From: Sphingobacterium humi
GTDB taxonomy: Bacteria > Bacteroidota > Bacteroidia > Sphingobacteriales > Sphingobacteriaceae
Assembly: GCF_009768885.1 (NCBI RefSeq)
Contig: NZ_WSQA01000004.1
Location: 344,029 to 408,028 of the forward strand
Direction of reading: 5' to 3'
DNA length: 64,000 bases
Shown here: positions 1-9,005 of the stretch, in pieces
How positions within the stretch are numbered: position 1 is the stretch's first letter
Layout: each line of letters begins with the position of its first letter
Notes under the pieces: generated by a model
The model's input: the letters and a program-made list of their open reading frames with translations, nothing else
The model's database searches: none
Told to the model about the DNA's origin: nothing
Program-made: the position numbers and the translations under genes

Positions 1-1
1 C

Positions 2-1372
2 ATTTCTGACTTGGAAACGATTGCCAATATTTTTTCGGAAGGGTTGATTCAGATTATCGGCGACCTTCTGCAGCTGGTGGTGATTTTAGGGGTGATGTTC
101 TATACGGATTGGCGCCTGACCTTAGTGGTGCTGATTCCGATGCCTTTGATGATTGCGGCGACCTATATTTTTAAGGAAGCGATGAAATCGGCCTTTCAGA
201 GTGTTCGCCTGTGGGTATCTAACCTGAACACCTTTCTGCAGGAGCATATCACCGGTATGGCCGTTATCCAATATTTTGCGCGCGAAGAACAGGAGATGCG
301 CAAGTTTAAAGAAATTAATGCGGAGCATCGAAATGCCCATATCCGGGCGAACTGGTATTTCTCGATCTTCTTCCCGGTGCTGGAGGTTATTGTAGCGATA
401 GCTACGGGATTGTTAGTTTGGTATGGCTCGAAGCAAATTCTGGCGGATGCCATTTCGCCGGGTGTAGTCGTGGCCTTTATCATGTATATCAATATGATCT
501 TCCGCCCGATTCGCGAGCTGATCGATAAATTCAACACCCTACAGATGGGTATGGTGTCTGCAGAGCGTATTTTTGATGTGTTAGATACCGATGAATTTAC
601 CCCTTATCATGGCGATTATAAGCCGGCACATGTTGCGGGCTCGATAAGCTTTAAAAATGTATGGTTCGCCTATAACGAAGAGAAATGGGTGCTGAAAGAC
701 ATTAGTTTCACCGTTCAGCCGGGGGAGACCTTGGCCTTGGTGGGTGCTACGGGCGCGGGGAAATCCTCTATTATTAATATTTTGAGTCGTTTTTACGAAA
801 TCCAGAAAGGGGAAATCTTGCTGGATGGCGTGGATATTCGGGAATATGACCTGAGCTTTCTGCGGCAAACCATCGCCACCGTATTGCAGGATGTTTTCTT
901 ATTTTCGGATAGCGTGCTGAATAATATCCGCTTAAACAACCCGAAGATCAGCATGGACAGCATTGTGGATGCATCGAAAAAGGTGGGTGCCTACGATTTT
1001 ATCATGCGTTTGCCGGGTAATTTTGATTATCAGGTGCAGGAACGCGGCTCGACTTTATCAGCCGGGCAGGCCCAATTGATCTCTTTTATTCGCGCCTTGG
1101 TGCACGACCCTAAAATACTGATCTTGGATGAGGCAACATCATCCATTGATACCGAAACGGAGTTATTGATTCAACATGCCATCGATAATTTAATGGATGG
1201 ACGCACCTCTATTGTAATTGCCCACCGCCTATCCACGATTCAGAAAGCCGATAAAATTATTGTGCTGGATAAGGGCGAGATTATGGAGATGGGAAGCCAC
1301 CATGAGCTGCTGGACATGGACGGGCATTACAAGCGTTTATATGACCTGCAGTTTAATTCGGCGGGGATATAA
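2..1372 (+). CDS. ABC transporter, fused permease/ATPase half-transporter (5' end missing)
   Basis: Partial gene: the reading frame is open from base 2, so the start lies outside the window and the TTG at 11 is internal. The visible part begins within the transmembrane domain (hydrophobic helices to about residue 190) and is followed by a full nucleotide-binding domain: Walker A GATGAGKSS, Q-loop LQDVFLFSDS, signature LSAGQ (alanine replaces the usual second glycine), Walker B ILILDEATSSID and H-loop AHRLST. The family exports lipids or drugs using ATP as a homo- or heterodimer in the inner membrane. The substrate cannot be told from the sequence. The altered signature suggests a heterodimer partner upstream, which is inference. 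Confidence 0.9.
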   Translation: MSDLETIANIFSEGLIQIIGDLLQLVVILGVMFYTDWRLTLVVLIPMPLMIAATYIFKEAMKSAFQSVRLWVSNLNTFLQEHITGMAVIQYFAREEQEMRKFKEINAEHRNAHIRANWYFSIFFPVLEVIVAIATGLLVWYGSKQILADAISPGVVVAFIMYINMIFRPIRELIDKFNTLQMGMVSAERIFDVLDTDEFTPYHGDYKPAHVAGSISFKNVWFAYNEEKWVLKDISFTVQPGETLALVGATGAGKSSIINILSRFYEIQKGEILLDGVDIREYDLSFLRQTIATVLQDVFLFSDSVLNNIRLNNPKISMDSIVDASKKVGAYDFIMRLPGNFDYQVQERGSTLSAGQAQLISFIRALVHDPKILILDEATSSIDTETELLIQHAIDNLMDGRTSIVIAHRLSTIQKADKIIVLDKGEIMEMGSHHELLDMDGHYKRLYDLQFNSAGI

Positions 1373-1387
1373 ATAATAACCCTAATT

Positions 1388-2446
1388 ATGAAAAAACAGG
1401 TGAAAAATCTCTTCCGCCAACTTATCTTGGCTGCGATGATGCTGTCCTGCGGATGCTGTCTGGCCAATAATCCGCCGAAACAATTACGCGTATTTCAACT
1501 TAATATTTGGCAGGAGGGCACGATTGTGCCTGGTGGCTATGAGGGCATCATCGAGGAGATTGTAGACAAAGATCCGGATGTGGTCTTGCTGAGTGAGGTC
1601 AGAAATTATCAGGGGAAAGATTTGGTGCAGCGCCTGCTGGCTTCCCTGAAAGCCCGCGGTTTAACCTTCTATGCCGAATCGAGCCATGCATCCCTAGATG
1701 TAGCGGTATTAGCTAAATACCCTATTGAAGAGCAGATGCCTTTGTATAAGCCCGAGGAGCAAATTGGTGCCGTATTAAAAACAAAAATTATTGTTCATGG
1801 TAAGCCTTTTCTGTTTTATTCGGTGCATTTAGATTATAAGGATTACGCCTGTTACTTACCTCGTGGCTATAATGGGGCGACTTGGGAACGCATGGACCAT
1901 ATCATTAGCGATGTGGACGAGATAATGACCGCAAACCGTAAAAGCATGCGCGATGAAGCCATTCGTGATATTATTGCAGACAGCAACAGGGAGTCGAAGG
2001 AGCAAACCATCATCATTGCGGGCGACTTTAACGAACCGTCGCATTTGGATTGGACCAAGGCTACCCAAAATATGTTCGATCATAACGGAGCCATTGTTCC
2101 TTGGGATTGCTCGGTGATGCTGCAGGAAGCTAAATTTATCGATGCCTTCCGTAAGCAGTACCCGAACCCGGTGAGCCATCCGGGCTTTACCTTTCCCGCT
2201 TACAATAAGGATGCTGAATTTAAAAAGCTAACTTGGGCTCCCCTAGCCGATGATCGGGATAGAATTGATTATATTTATTATAAGCCTGACAAACAGGTTA
2301 AGTTAAAAGACATTAAAATTGTTGGGCCAGTAGAGACCATTCGCTATGGTAAGATAGCCCCAAAGGATAGCAAGGATATTTTCCTGACGCCAAAATCCAT
2401 TTGGCCAACAGACCATAAAGGATTACTCGCCATCTTCAGCTGGTGA
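1388..2446 (+). CDS. Secreted endonuclease/exonuclease/phosphatase (EEP) family protein
   Basis: 352 aa with an N-terminal hydrophobic signal (LILAAMMLSCGCCLA) pointing to export, possibly as a lipoprotein because Cys follows the hydrophobic stretch. The EEP fold residues are visible in order: LNIW near residue 38, LLSEVRN (acidic metal ligand, E70), SVHLDYKD, AGDFNEP, DRIDYIYY and TDHKG at the C-terminus. The family cleaves phosphodiesters or phosphomonoesters with a divalent metal. Substrate is unknown; nucleic acid, inositol phosphate and sphingolipid headgroups are all possible. It follows the ABC gene by 15 bp, so co-transcription is likely, and ends at a strong terminator. Confidence 0.85.
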   Translation: MKKQVKNLFRQLILAAMMLSCGCCLANNPPKQLRVFQLNIWQEGTIVPGGYEGIIEEIVDKDPDVVLLSEVRNYQGKDLVQRLLASLKARGLTFYAESSHASLDVAVLAKYPIEEQMPLYKPEEQIGAVLKTKIIVHGKPFLFYSVHLDYKDYACYLPRGYNGATWERMDHIISDVDEIMTANRKSMRDEAIRDIIADSNRESKEQTIIIAGDFNEPSHLDWTKATQNMFDHNGAIVPWDCSVMLQEAKFIDAFRKQYPNPVSHPGFTFPAYNKDAEFKKLTWAPLADDRDRIDYIYYKPDKQVKLKDIKIVGPVETIRYGKIAPKDSKDIFLTPKSIWPTDHKGLLAIFSW

Positions 2447-2447
2447 T

Positions 2448-2487
2448 AAAAAAAAGCGGTTGTCCATGATGGACAACCGCTTTTTTT
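2448..2487. terminator. Bidirectional intrinsic terminator
   Basis: An 11-bp perfect stem (2455-2465 with 2471-2481) has a 5-nt loop, an A-tract on its left and a T-tract on its right. It can end both the EEP gene on the plus strand and dcp arriving from the minus strand. Confidence 0.9.
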
Positions 2488-2523
2488 ATGTATAACCTTC
2501 TTTGAAAGAAGGATATTTCTAGC

Positions 2524-4650
2524 TTAGTTTAAGCCTCTTTTTTCCATTAAGTATACCGGATTTGGATCGGCACCACGGAATTTGCGGTACATTTCTGCCG
2601 GGTTTCCGGTTCCCCCTTTTTCAAGGATATTGCTACGGAAAGAAGCGGCAGTAGCTTGATCGTACAGGCCTTTTTCTTTGAAAGCAGCAAAGGCATCGGA
2701 ATCCAATACTTCAGACCAGATATAGCTGTAATAACCTGCAGAATAGCCTCCTGAGAAGATATGTTGGAAATAAGTACTTCTATAACGCGGGATAATCGCG
2801 TCGATTAATCCGATTTTGCTCATAGCAGCCTTCTCGAAATCATTGGCTTTACCGCTTACTGGTTTTGTTGCAGCATGGTAATTCATATCTAAGATCGAAG
2901 CGGCAAGGTATTCCACAGTAGCGAATCCTTGATCGAAGGTTCCTGCTTTTTGCATTTTCTCAATCAACGCATCTGGAATAGCTTCTTTTGTTTGGTAATG
3001 CTTGGCGTAAGATTTTAACACTTCCGGATCGCCGGCCCAGTTTTCCATAATCTGAGATGGCAACTCCACGAAATCACGTGGTACAGATGTTCCGGCAAGG
3101 CTTCTGTGTTTTACGTTCGAGAACAAGCCGTGTAGGGCATGTCCGAACTCGTGGAACAAGGTTGTGGCCTCATCAAAAGTTAATAAAGCCGGGTTATCTC
3201 CTACCGGTTTCGTAAAGTTACATACGATAGAAATAACAGGAGCTACACGTTTGCCATCCTTACGGCTTTGCGCACGGTAAGAAGTCATCCAAGCGCCTGA
3301 GCGTTTTGACTCACGTGGGAAGAAATCAGCATATAACAAGCCTAAGTGTGAACCATCTTTATCGCGTACTTCGTATACTTCCACTTCCGGATGGTATACA
3401 GGCACATTATTTAAAGCGACAAAGCTGATTCCCCACAGTTTGTTTGCCGTTTCGAAAGCACCTTCACGAACAGCTGGTAAGCTGAAATACGGCTTAATTT
3501 CCTCTTCGTTTAAGGCATATCTCGCTTTACGGATTTTCTCCTGGTAATAGCGCCAATCGTAAGGAGCTACTTGGAAAGTGTCTTTAGCAGCGTTGATTTC
3601 CTTTTGAATATCGGCCGCTTCTAACTTGGCTTTTGCTAAAGCTGGCGTCCACAATTTATTCAATAAGGCATTTACGTTGCTTGGATTTTCAGCCATAGAC
3701 TCTTCCAATACATAAGCTGCATGAGAGTCATAGCCCAATAATTTAGCTTTCTCTAAACGAAGGTTGGCAATTTTAACCAGGGTTTCATTGTTATCTAAGG
3801 TATTGCCATGATTACCTTTCAACTGATAGGCTTCCCAAATTTGCTTGCGCAATTCACGGTTATCCGCATATTGTAAGAATGGCATAATGGAAGGGTTTTG
3901 CAATGTAAATACCCATTTACCTTCTTTATTTCTTGCTTTGGCTTCATTGGCAGCTGCCGTTTTCAATTCTTCCGGCAGGCCGGCAAGGTCTTCCGCTTTA
4001 TCGACAACCAATTCAAAAGCATTCATCTCGGCCAATAGGTTTTGACCAAATTGGGTGGTCAAAACGGAAAGGTCCGCATTGATTTTCTTTAATTTTTCTT
4101 TATCAGCGTCTTTCAGGTTAGCTCCTGCGCGCACAAAACCTTTATAGGTTTCTTCTAATAGTTTTTGATCTTCTGCATCAAGGCCTAAACCTTCTTTATT
4201 CGCATATACAGCTTTTACACGGTCGAACAATTTCGCATTTAAGGAAATCTCATCAGAGTGCGCAGATAAAACCGGGGCTAAATCTTTCGCTATGGCTTGA
4301 ATCGAATCATTGGTATTGGCAGAATTCAAGTTATAAAACACGGTAGATACACGACTTAATAATTGTCCTGCCTTTTCAAGAGCAAGAATGGTATTCTCGA
4401 AGGAAGGCTCCTGATCGTTGTTCAGAATGGAATCTACTTCGGTATTATGTTTGGCTAGGGCCTCCTCAAAAGCAGGTCTAAAGTGCTCATCCTTAATCTG
4501 ATCGAATGGAGGAACTTCAAAGGGGGTTTCGTATGCCGTTAATAATGGGTTTTTCAAATCTTCAGTTTTTTGTGTACTGTTTTGGTTGTTACACCCTACG
4601 ATTAAGCTTGCCACAACAGCTAGGCAGGGTAAAAAACTTCTTTTGTTCAT
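2524..4650 (-). CDS. dcp: M3 family peptidyl-dipeptidase Dcp, lipoprotein form
   Basis: 708 aa zinc metallopeptidase. The zinc site HEFGH is at residues 500-504 and the third ligand Glu is in DFVEL near residue 529, as in family M3. The family removes dipeptides from the C-terminus of oligopeptides. A lipobox (LIVGC, Cys20) indicates a lipid-anchored periplasmic enzyme, unlike cytoplasmic E. coli Dcp; this form is common in Bacteroidota. Length fits the family. The ATG at 4650 is preceded by a TACCTTTG promoter box about 29 bp upstream. It converges with the EEP gene on a shared terminator. Confidence 0.93.
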   Translation of the reverse strand: MNKRSFLPCLAVVASLIVGCNNQNSTQKTEDLKNPLLTAYETPFEVPPFDQIKDEHFRPAFEEALAKHNTEVDSILNNDQEPSFENTILALEKAGQLLSRVSTVFYNLNSANTNDSIQAIAKDLAPVLSAHSDEISLNAKLFDRVKAVYANKEGLGLDAEDQKLLEETYKGFVRAGANLKDADKEKLKKINADLSVLTTQFGQNLLAEMNAFELVVDKAEDLAGLPEELKTAAANEAKARNKEGKWVFTLQNPSIMPFLQYADNRELRKQIWEAYQLKGNHGNTLDNNETLVKIANLRLEKAKLLGYDSHAAYVLEESMAENPSNVNALLNKLWTPALAKAKLEAADIQKEINAAKDTFQVAPYDWRYYQEKIRKARYALNEEEIKPYFSLPAVREGAFETANKLWGISFVALNNVPVYHPEVEVYEVRDKDGSHLGLLYADFFPRESKRSGAWMTSYRAQSRKDGKRVAPVISIVCNFTKPVGDNPALLTFDEATTLFHEFGHALHGLFSNVKHRSLAGTSVPRDFVELPSQIMENWAGDPEVLKSYAKHYQTKEAIPDALIEKMQKAGTFDQGFATVEYLAASILDMNYHAATKPVSGKANDFEKAAMSKIGLIDAIIPRYRSTYFQHIFSGGYSAGYYSYIWSEVLDSDAFAAFKEKGLYDQATAASFRSNILEKGGTGNPAEMYRKFRGADPNPVYLMEKRGLN

Positions 4651-4678
4651 TATTCGTTCTTTTAATTCAAATTTTGTG

Positions 4679-4686
4679 CAAAGGTA
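4679..4686 (-). promoter_or_regulatory. Putative -7 promoter box for dcp
   Basis: TACCTTTG on the minus strand matches the Bacteroidota consensus TAnnTTTG exactly. It would place the transcript start about 25 nt before the dcp ATG. Confidence 0.5.
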
Positions 4687-4811
4687 ATATAATTTAACTA
4701 ATTATAACTATTTGCGATCTGCTGGGATTTGTGATAATATGCAGATTTTTTCGGTAATTTGCTGTAACAATTACGCTAATTAAGCGTCTAATAGACAAAG
4801 ATTTAAAAAGC

Positions 4812-5900
4812 ATGAAATCATTTTTCTGGTGGTGCGCCGGTGTACACCGCGAAACCTTGGAGCGATACCCGGAGGAACATAATAAATACATCAGTATTGG
4901 CGCAACCATATTCTTTACTGGATTATTCGCCGCCCTGGCAGGTGGTTATGCGCTTTATTTTGTGTTTAGCGGCTCCCCCTTCGCGATTTTCTACGCCCTT
5001 ATTTTCGGGCTGATTTGGGGATTGGCGATCTTCAACCTCGACCGCTACATTGTATTGAGTATTGACAAAAACAGGAATGCCGCCAAGCAGTTACTGCAAG
5101 CCTTGCCCCGGATTTTACTCGCCATATTAATTGGTTTGATTATCTCCAGGCCTTTGGAGCTCAAGATTTTTGACAAAGAGATTCGGGAATATTTACGCAC
5201 GGAATACCTGGTGCAGCAAAATGCGAAAATAGACACCTTAAATAAAACCTTCGAGAACAAGTACCTCGTGGAATATGGGCAACTGAATACCTTGAAAACA
5301 CAGGCTGACTCTTTAGAAGCGAGTATTAAAACTTCGCGCCAACAGTTAAATCATGAGATTTTCGGGACCAAAACCGATGAAACCTCGGGCGTAATGGGCT
5401 ATGGCCCTTACGCGAAAATGAAGGAGTCCGCCCTGAATCAACAACAAAACTACCTCGACACCCTACGCGGAAGAATACAACAAAAGGAATCGACCTTATT
5501 GCAGCGAAAGGGCGCTGAGGGCCTATTGGATCAACGCATCCTCTCGGATAAATCTTTGGATAGCGCCATCAATGTGGCCGGATTTGCTGACCGCAATGCG
5601 GCCTTGAGTAATTTGCATAAAAAGCCCGATGGTACCGTAAATAAAAGCACGGAAAATGCCGTCATATTTATTGCCTTGTTGTTTATCTTCTTTGAATGCC
5701 TACCGGTGTTTGTGAAGCTGATGAGTGGCAAAGATGCCTACGATAATGCCTTAAGAAACCAACGGGAAATTCACGATTACGAATCGGATAGCGGCGTACG
5801 TGTTGAAAAAACAGCAATCGATAAAATTGAAGATTATCGCGTAGACGCATCTATAAAAAAACGAATGGACAAGCTTCAAGCTGAGTTTGAAGAATCTTAA
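4812..5900 (+). CDS. DUF4407 domain-containing membrane protein
   Basis: 362 aa. The N-terminus (WWCAGV...ERYPEEHNKYISIG) and the paired transmembrane segments (about residues 30-80 and 95-115) are typical of DUF4407. A long hydrophilic, Gln/Lys-rich, probably coiled-coil stretch follows (about 130-270), then a third hydrophobic segment (VIFIALLFIFFECLPVFVKL) and a short charged tail. The family is widespread in Bacteroidota and has no established function. It is a single gene with its own terminator, and neighbours give no hint. Confidence 0.85.
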   Translation: MKSFFWWCAGVHRETLERYPEEHNKYISIGATIFFTGLFAALAGGYALYFVFSGSPFAIFYALIFGLIWGLAIFNLDRYIVLSIDKNRNAAKQLLQALPRILLAILIGLIISRPLELKIFDKEIREYLRTEYLVQQNAKIDTLNKTFENKYLVEYGQLNTLKTQADSLEASIKTSRQQLNHEIFGTKTDETSGVMGYGPYAKMKESALNQQQNYLDTLRGRIQQKESTLLQRKGAEGLLDQRILSDKSLDSAINVAGFADRNAALSNLHKKPDGTVNKSTENAVIFIALLFIFFECLPVFVKLMSGKDAYDNALRNQREIHDYESDSGVRVEKTAIDKIEDYRVDASIKKRMDKLQAEFEES

Positions 5901-5954
5901 CAAGCCAGACTTCCAAAAGACACTAACCCGCTTTTTGTAAGCTAGTTACCACAT

Positions 5955-6003
5955 ACGCCAATACCTGCTATAAAATATAAAAGCGGTATTGGCGTTATTT
6001 TTG
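5955..6003 (+). terminator. Intrinsic terminator after the DUF4407 gene
   Basis: An 11-bp stem (5955-5965 with 5985-5995), extended by three inner pairs after a bulged T, is followed by a T-rich run. It lies downstream of the DUF4407 stop and ahead of the racemase gene. Confidence 0.8.
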
Positions 6004-6065
6004 AACAATACCTTAGGCTTGCTTACGGGCAATAGCCCGAGCGGTTGGATTTAAATTGGAGTGTT

Positions 6066-6818
6066 ATGATTGGAATTATTGGAGGCGTAGGACCTTTAGC
6101 AGGTATAGATATCGCCAGAAAGATTATGGAGGAAACTCTTGCACATACAGATCAAGAACATCTTCCCGTTTTATTATCATCACAGCCTAACCGTATTCCG
6201 AATCGATTGGAATACTTGATGGGTGTGGAACCACGCAACCCCGGCCATGCCATTGCTGAAATAAGTATGGAACTGGAAAAAACCGGCGCCACGGTCATCG
6301 GGATGCCGAGTAACACGGCTCATACCCCGCCTATTTTTGACCTGATACAAGCGGAACTGGCCAAACAGGGTTCGCAAGTGCGCTTCCTGCACATGATTGA
6401 AGAAATGGCACACTATATTCAGCAAGAACATCCCGATAAAACTGTAGGTGTGTTGGCAACGAATGGCACCCGCAATAACGGACTCTATAAAAACACCTTT
6501 GAAAAGCTAGGTATGGCATGTTTGCAACCATCTGAAAGCATGCAGACCAAAGTGCATGAAGCCATTTATGATAAAACATACGGCATTAAATACGTCTCCT
6601 CGCCTGTTACAAATCGTGCCCACGATGCCTTAGTAGCAGCTATTCAAGAGTTAAAACATCAGGGGGCACAATTGGGGGTATTTGGCTGTACCGACATCCC
6701 CATGGCCTTAAAAGAAAAATCGTACAATGGACTACCCGTCCTGGATCCAAATAGGATTTTAGCACGCGCCCTTATTCAAGCGACTAGCCCGGAAAAACTA
6801 AAAACAGACGATCATTAA
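6066..6818 (+). CDS. Aspartate/glutamate racemase family protein (Ser/Cys active-site pair)
   Basis: 250 aa from the ATG at 6066, which has GGAG at 6058-6061; the longer open frame starts only with TTG. It begins IGIIGGVGPLAG, the phosphate/carboxylate loop of PLP-independent Asp/Glu racemases. These enzymes use two acid/base residues. The second is present (FGCTDIP, Cys208), but the first, normally Cys in the xCNTAH motif, is Ser82 (MPSNTAH). A related E. coli racemase (EcL-DER, YgeA) has Thr/Cys at these places and prefers L-amino acids as substrate, so this protein may be similarly one-sided. Cytoplasmic; the product could feed peptidoglycan or amino-acid turnover. Exact substrate is not determinable. 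Confidence 0.87.
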   Translation: MIGIIGGVGPLAGIDIARKIMEETLAHTDQEHLPVLLSSQPNRIPNRLEYLMGVEPRNPGHAIAEISMELEKTGATVIGMPSNTAHTPPIFDLIQAELAKQGSQVRFLHMIEEMAHYIQQEHPDKTVGVLATNGTRNNGLYKNTFEKLGMACLQPSESMQTKVHEAIYDKTYGIKYVSSPVTNRAHDALVAAIQELKHQGAQLGVFGCTDIPMALKEKSYNGLPVLDPNRILARALIQATSPEKLKTDDH

Positions 6819-6884
6819 ATTACTTGGAAAAATATTTTTCTAAGACAACAGGCATTCCGTTGTTTGTTGATTTTTTTAAAAAAG

Positions 6885-7114
6885 TTTGTGACAAACAGAA
6901 AAGTTTTCCATTTATTTGCAGCAATAATTTCCCTTTTAATCCTTTGCAAGTTGACTTGCGAAGACCTAAACTAAAGGAAATCATGAGGCAAGGAAAAACA
7001 AAATGCCAGCATTCAACTGATTTGGCATGGGCTATACATAATAGCTGAATAAAGTGATTAAATCCTATGAATCACATATGAAACCTGGACAAGTATGCTT
7101 GCTCAGGTTTTTTT
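6885..7114 (+). ncRNA. Candidate structured small RNA or leader with intrinsic terminator
   Basis: No convincing gene lies between the racemase stop and the aldehyde dehydrogenase start, yet the stretch is full of ordered hairpins: 6943-6950/6955-6962 (8 bp, TTGA loop), 7003-7008/7023-7028 (6 bp), 7031-7035/7041-7045 (5 bp), 7054-7059/7070-7075 (6 bp), and a final terminator 7081-7093/7098-7110 followed by T7. A possible promoter precedes them: TTTG at 6885-6888 and TTTATTTG at 6911-6918 (one mismatch to TAnnTTTG). The transcript would be about 190 nt. It could be a free sRNA or 6S-like RNA, or a leader ending before the dehydrogenase. The identity is not recognised. Confidence 0.45.
7081..7114 (+). 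terminator. Intrinsic terminator 5' of the aldehyde dehydrogenase gene
   Basis: The stem AAACCTG-GA-CAAG pairs with CTTG-CT-CAGGTTT (one G-T pair and one mismatch, loop TATG), followed by seven T. It ends whatever is transcribed from the racemase gene or the candidate small RNA. Confidence 0.75.
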
Positions 7115-7162
7115 ATGCCCTAAACTTTGATTTTTTGTATATTTATAAGAATAGGAACACAC

Positions 7163-8572
7163 ATGGCTTACACGACCTTTCAGGAAATTGATTCCATATA
7201 TCAGCAGCAGCAACAATATCAAGACAGCGCAAAACACAGTACCGCAGCACAGCGCTTAAAACTATTAAAACAGCTATTGGCAGCACTTAAAGCGAAGGAG
7301 GATGCCATCCAGAAAGCGCTCTATCAAGATTTCCACAAGTCGGCCATGGAAACGGCCATTACCGAGCAATTCGCGGTTGAATTTGAACTCAAGCACATCA
7401 TTAAACATTTACGCAAGTGGATGAAGAATCGTTCTGCCGGCCGCTCGTTGATGCTTCCTAACGTACGCGCTTATTTACACTTTGAAGCCAAAGGCCAGGC
7501 GCTAATCATTACACCTTGGAACTATCCCTTTCAACTGCCTATGTTTCACCTGGCAGCTAGCGTGGCCGCAGGCAACGTAACGATGCTCAAGCTATCGGAA
7601 TTAGCGGTGCATACCAATCAGGTCGTGAAGGAAATTATTCAGGAAGTATTCCCTATCGCGCATGTTGCCGTGATAGAGGGAGAAGTTGCAGAAACCAGTT
7701 ATCTGCTGAATAAGCGTTTTGACCATATCCATTTTACCGGTTCACCGGCGGTCGGAAAAATTGTAATGGCCGCTGCCAGCAAGCACCTCACCGACATTAC
7801 CCTGGAACTGGGTGGTAAATCGCCAGCCATTCTGGATAAGAATGTAGCCTTGGAAACCGCTGTAAAGAACATTATTTGGGCAAAATTTGTGAATGCTGGC
7901 CAGACCTGCGTGGCGCCAGATTATGTGCTTGCCCCTCGCCAACTGAAACTTCAATTGGAACAAGCTTTTAAAACAGAAATAGAAGAGGCTTTTGGCAAGA
8001 ATCCACAGCACTCACCTGACTTCGCACGCATCATTAATGAGAAGCATTTTAAGCGCTTGAGCCAAGCCTTGGAGGAAGCCAAGCCATTGGGTACCCAAGT
8101 GCTGACCGGAGGCGATATGGATGCCAAGGAATGCTACATCGCGCCAACCGTAGTGAGCAATGTGGCCATGAACAATAGCCTGATGCAGGAGGAAATATTT
8201 GGCCCTATTCTTCCCATTGTGTATTATAACCAAATAAACGAGGCGATCAAATTCGTAAATGGAAAAGAAAAACCATTAGCACTCTATATTTTCAGTAAGG
8301 ACGATAAGTTTAGTAACCATGTGCTGCGCCATACCAGTGCCGGGTCGACCTGCATTAACGACGCCATGATTCAGATTATGCATCCGAATCTTCCATTTGG
8401 CGGGGTAAATAATTCGGGCTTGGGACAGTCTACAGGTTGGTATGGTTTTAAGGCCTTTTCGCATGAACGTGCCGTTGCCGACGTGAAGCTTCTCCCGGTA
8501 TCTAAAGTATTCTGGTTCCCTTATACCGAGAAGACATTCAAAATCCTCCGTTGGATGAAAAAACTCATCTAA
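7163..8572 (+). CDS. NAD(P)-dependent aldehyde dehydrogenase, class 3 type
   Basis: 469 aa from the ATG at 7163 (AGGA at 7153-7156); upstream in-frame sequence is AT-rich and unlikely to be coding. Motifs of the ALDH superfamily are present: TPWNYPFQLP cofactor-site loop, FTGSPAVGK, LELGGKSP with the general-base Glu, and NAGQTCVAPD with the catalytic Cys. The short length and hydrophobic C-terminus with WMKKLI resemble class 3/fatty aldehyde dehydrogenases of the YwdH/AldH type. It oxidises aldehydes to acids, probably at or near the membrane. Its stop codon overlaps the convergent Rieske gene by 4 bp. Confidence 0.92.
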   Translation: MAYTTFQEIDSIYQQQQQYQDSAKHSTAAQRLKLLKQLLAALKAKEDAIQKALYQDFHKSAMETAITEQFAVEFELKHIIKHLRKWMKNRSAGRSLMLPNVRAYLHFEAKGQALIITPWNYPFQLPMFHLAASVAAGNVTMLKLSELAVHTNQVVKEIIQEVFPIAHVAVIEGEVAETSYLLNKRFDHIHFTGSPAVGKIVMAAASKHLTDITLELGGKSPAILDKNVALETAVKNIIWAKFVNAGQTCVAPDYVLAPRQLKLQLEQAFKTEIEEAFGKNPQHSPDFARIINEKHFKRLSQALEEAKPLGTQVLTGGDMDAKECYIAPTVVSNVAMNNSLMQEEIFGPILPIVYYNQINEAIKFVNGKEKPLALYIFSKDDKFSNHVLRHTSAGSTCINDAMIQIMHPNLPFGGVNNSGLGQSTGWYGFKAFSHERAVADVKLLPVSKVFWFPYTEKTFKILRWMKKLI

Positions 8573-8925
8573 CCGAAGATCTTATTCCATAGGCTTTTCT
8601 TAATCCCCACATAAAACTCATTATCCTCCTTCTTCAAAGGATAGATACGGATATAATTATGTTGTTTTTCATCACCTTGCCCGGTTTCTATATTGAAACG
8701 ATGGCGATGGAAGGGACAGATCAGCTTACCATCCTCGCACCAACCATGGGTAAGATCAGCTCCGGCATGTGGACAACGGCTACTGGTGACAGATAATACA
8801 TTGTTCTCCCGGATGAGGCAGAGCTTCTTTCCGGCAACATGCAGGGCTTTTACATAGTTCCTACTTTCATCAATCTTTACCGGCACCTTGTGCCATACCA
8901 ATTCATCGTCTTCAAATTCTTCCAT
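8569..8925 (-). CDS. Rieske [2Fe-2S] ferredoxin-like protein
   Basis: 118 aa from the ATG at 8925; a longer frame exists only with a TTG start and would run back through the upstream terminator. The Rieske cluster motifs CPHAGADL and CPFHRHRF supply the two Cys-His pairs binding a 2Fe-2S cluster. It resembles the small subunit of nitrite reductase or the ferredoxin of dioxygenase systems, but no oxygenase partner is nearby, so the redox partner is unknown. It is a soluble single-domain protein. The stop overlaps the convergent aldehyde dehydrogenase stop. Confidence 0.85.
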   Translation of the reverse strand: MEEFEDDELVWHKVPVKIDESRNYVKALHVAGKKLCLIRENNVLSVTSSRCPHAGADLTHGWCEDGKLICPFHRHRFNIETGQGDEKQHNYIRIYPLKKEDNEFYVGIKKSLWNKIFG

Positions 8926-8952
8926 CCTATAAATTTCAGGCTTTTTATCTAA

Positions 8953-8984
8953 AATAAAAAGGCCATTCTGTTCGAATGGCCTTT
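8953..8984 (-). terminator. Intrinsic terminator after typA
   Basis: An 11-bp perfect stem (8958-8968 with 8974-8984) is followed, on the minus strand, by TTTTTATTTTA. It separates typA from the Rieske gene. Confidence 0.85.
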
Positions 8985-9005
8985 CGGTATGCTTAAGTTC
9001 CAATC

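Noticed and set aside
6824..7048. 74-aa open frame after the racemase gene
   Set aside because: Composition is not protein-like (Phe/Lys/Asn-rich from AT-rich DNA), it lacks a usable start signal and lies over the hairpins of the candidate RNA.
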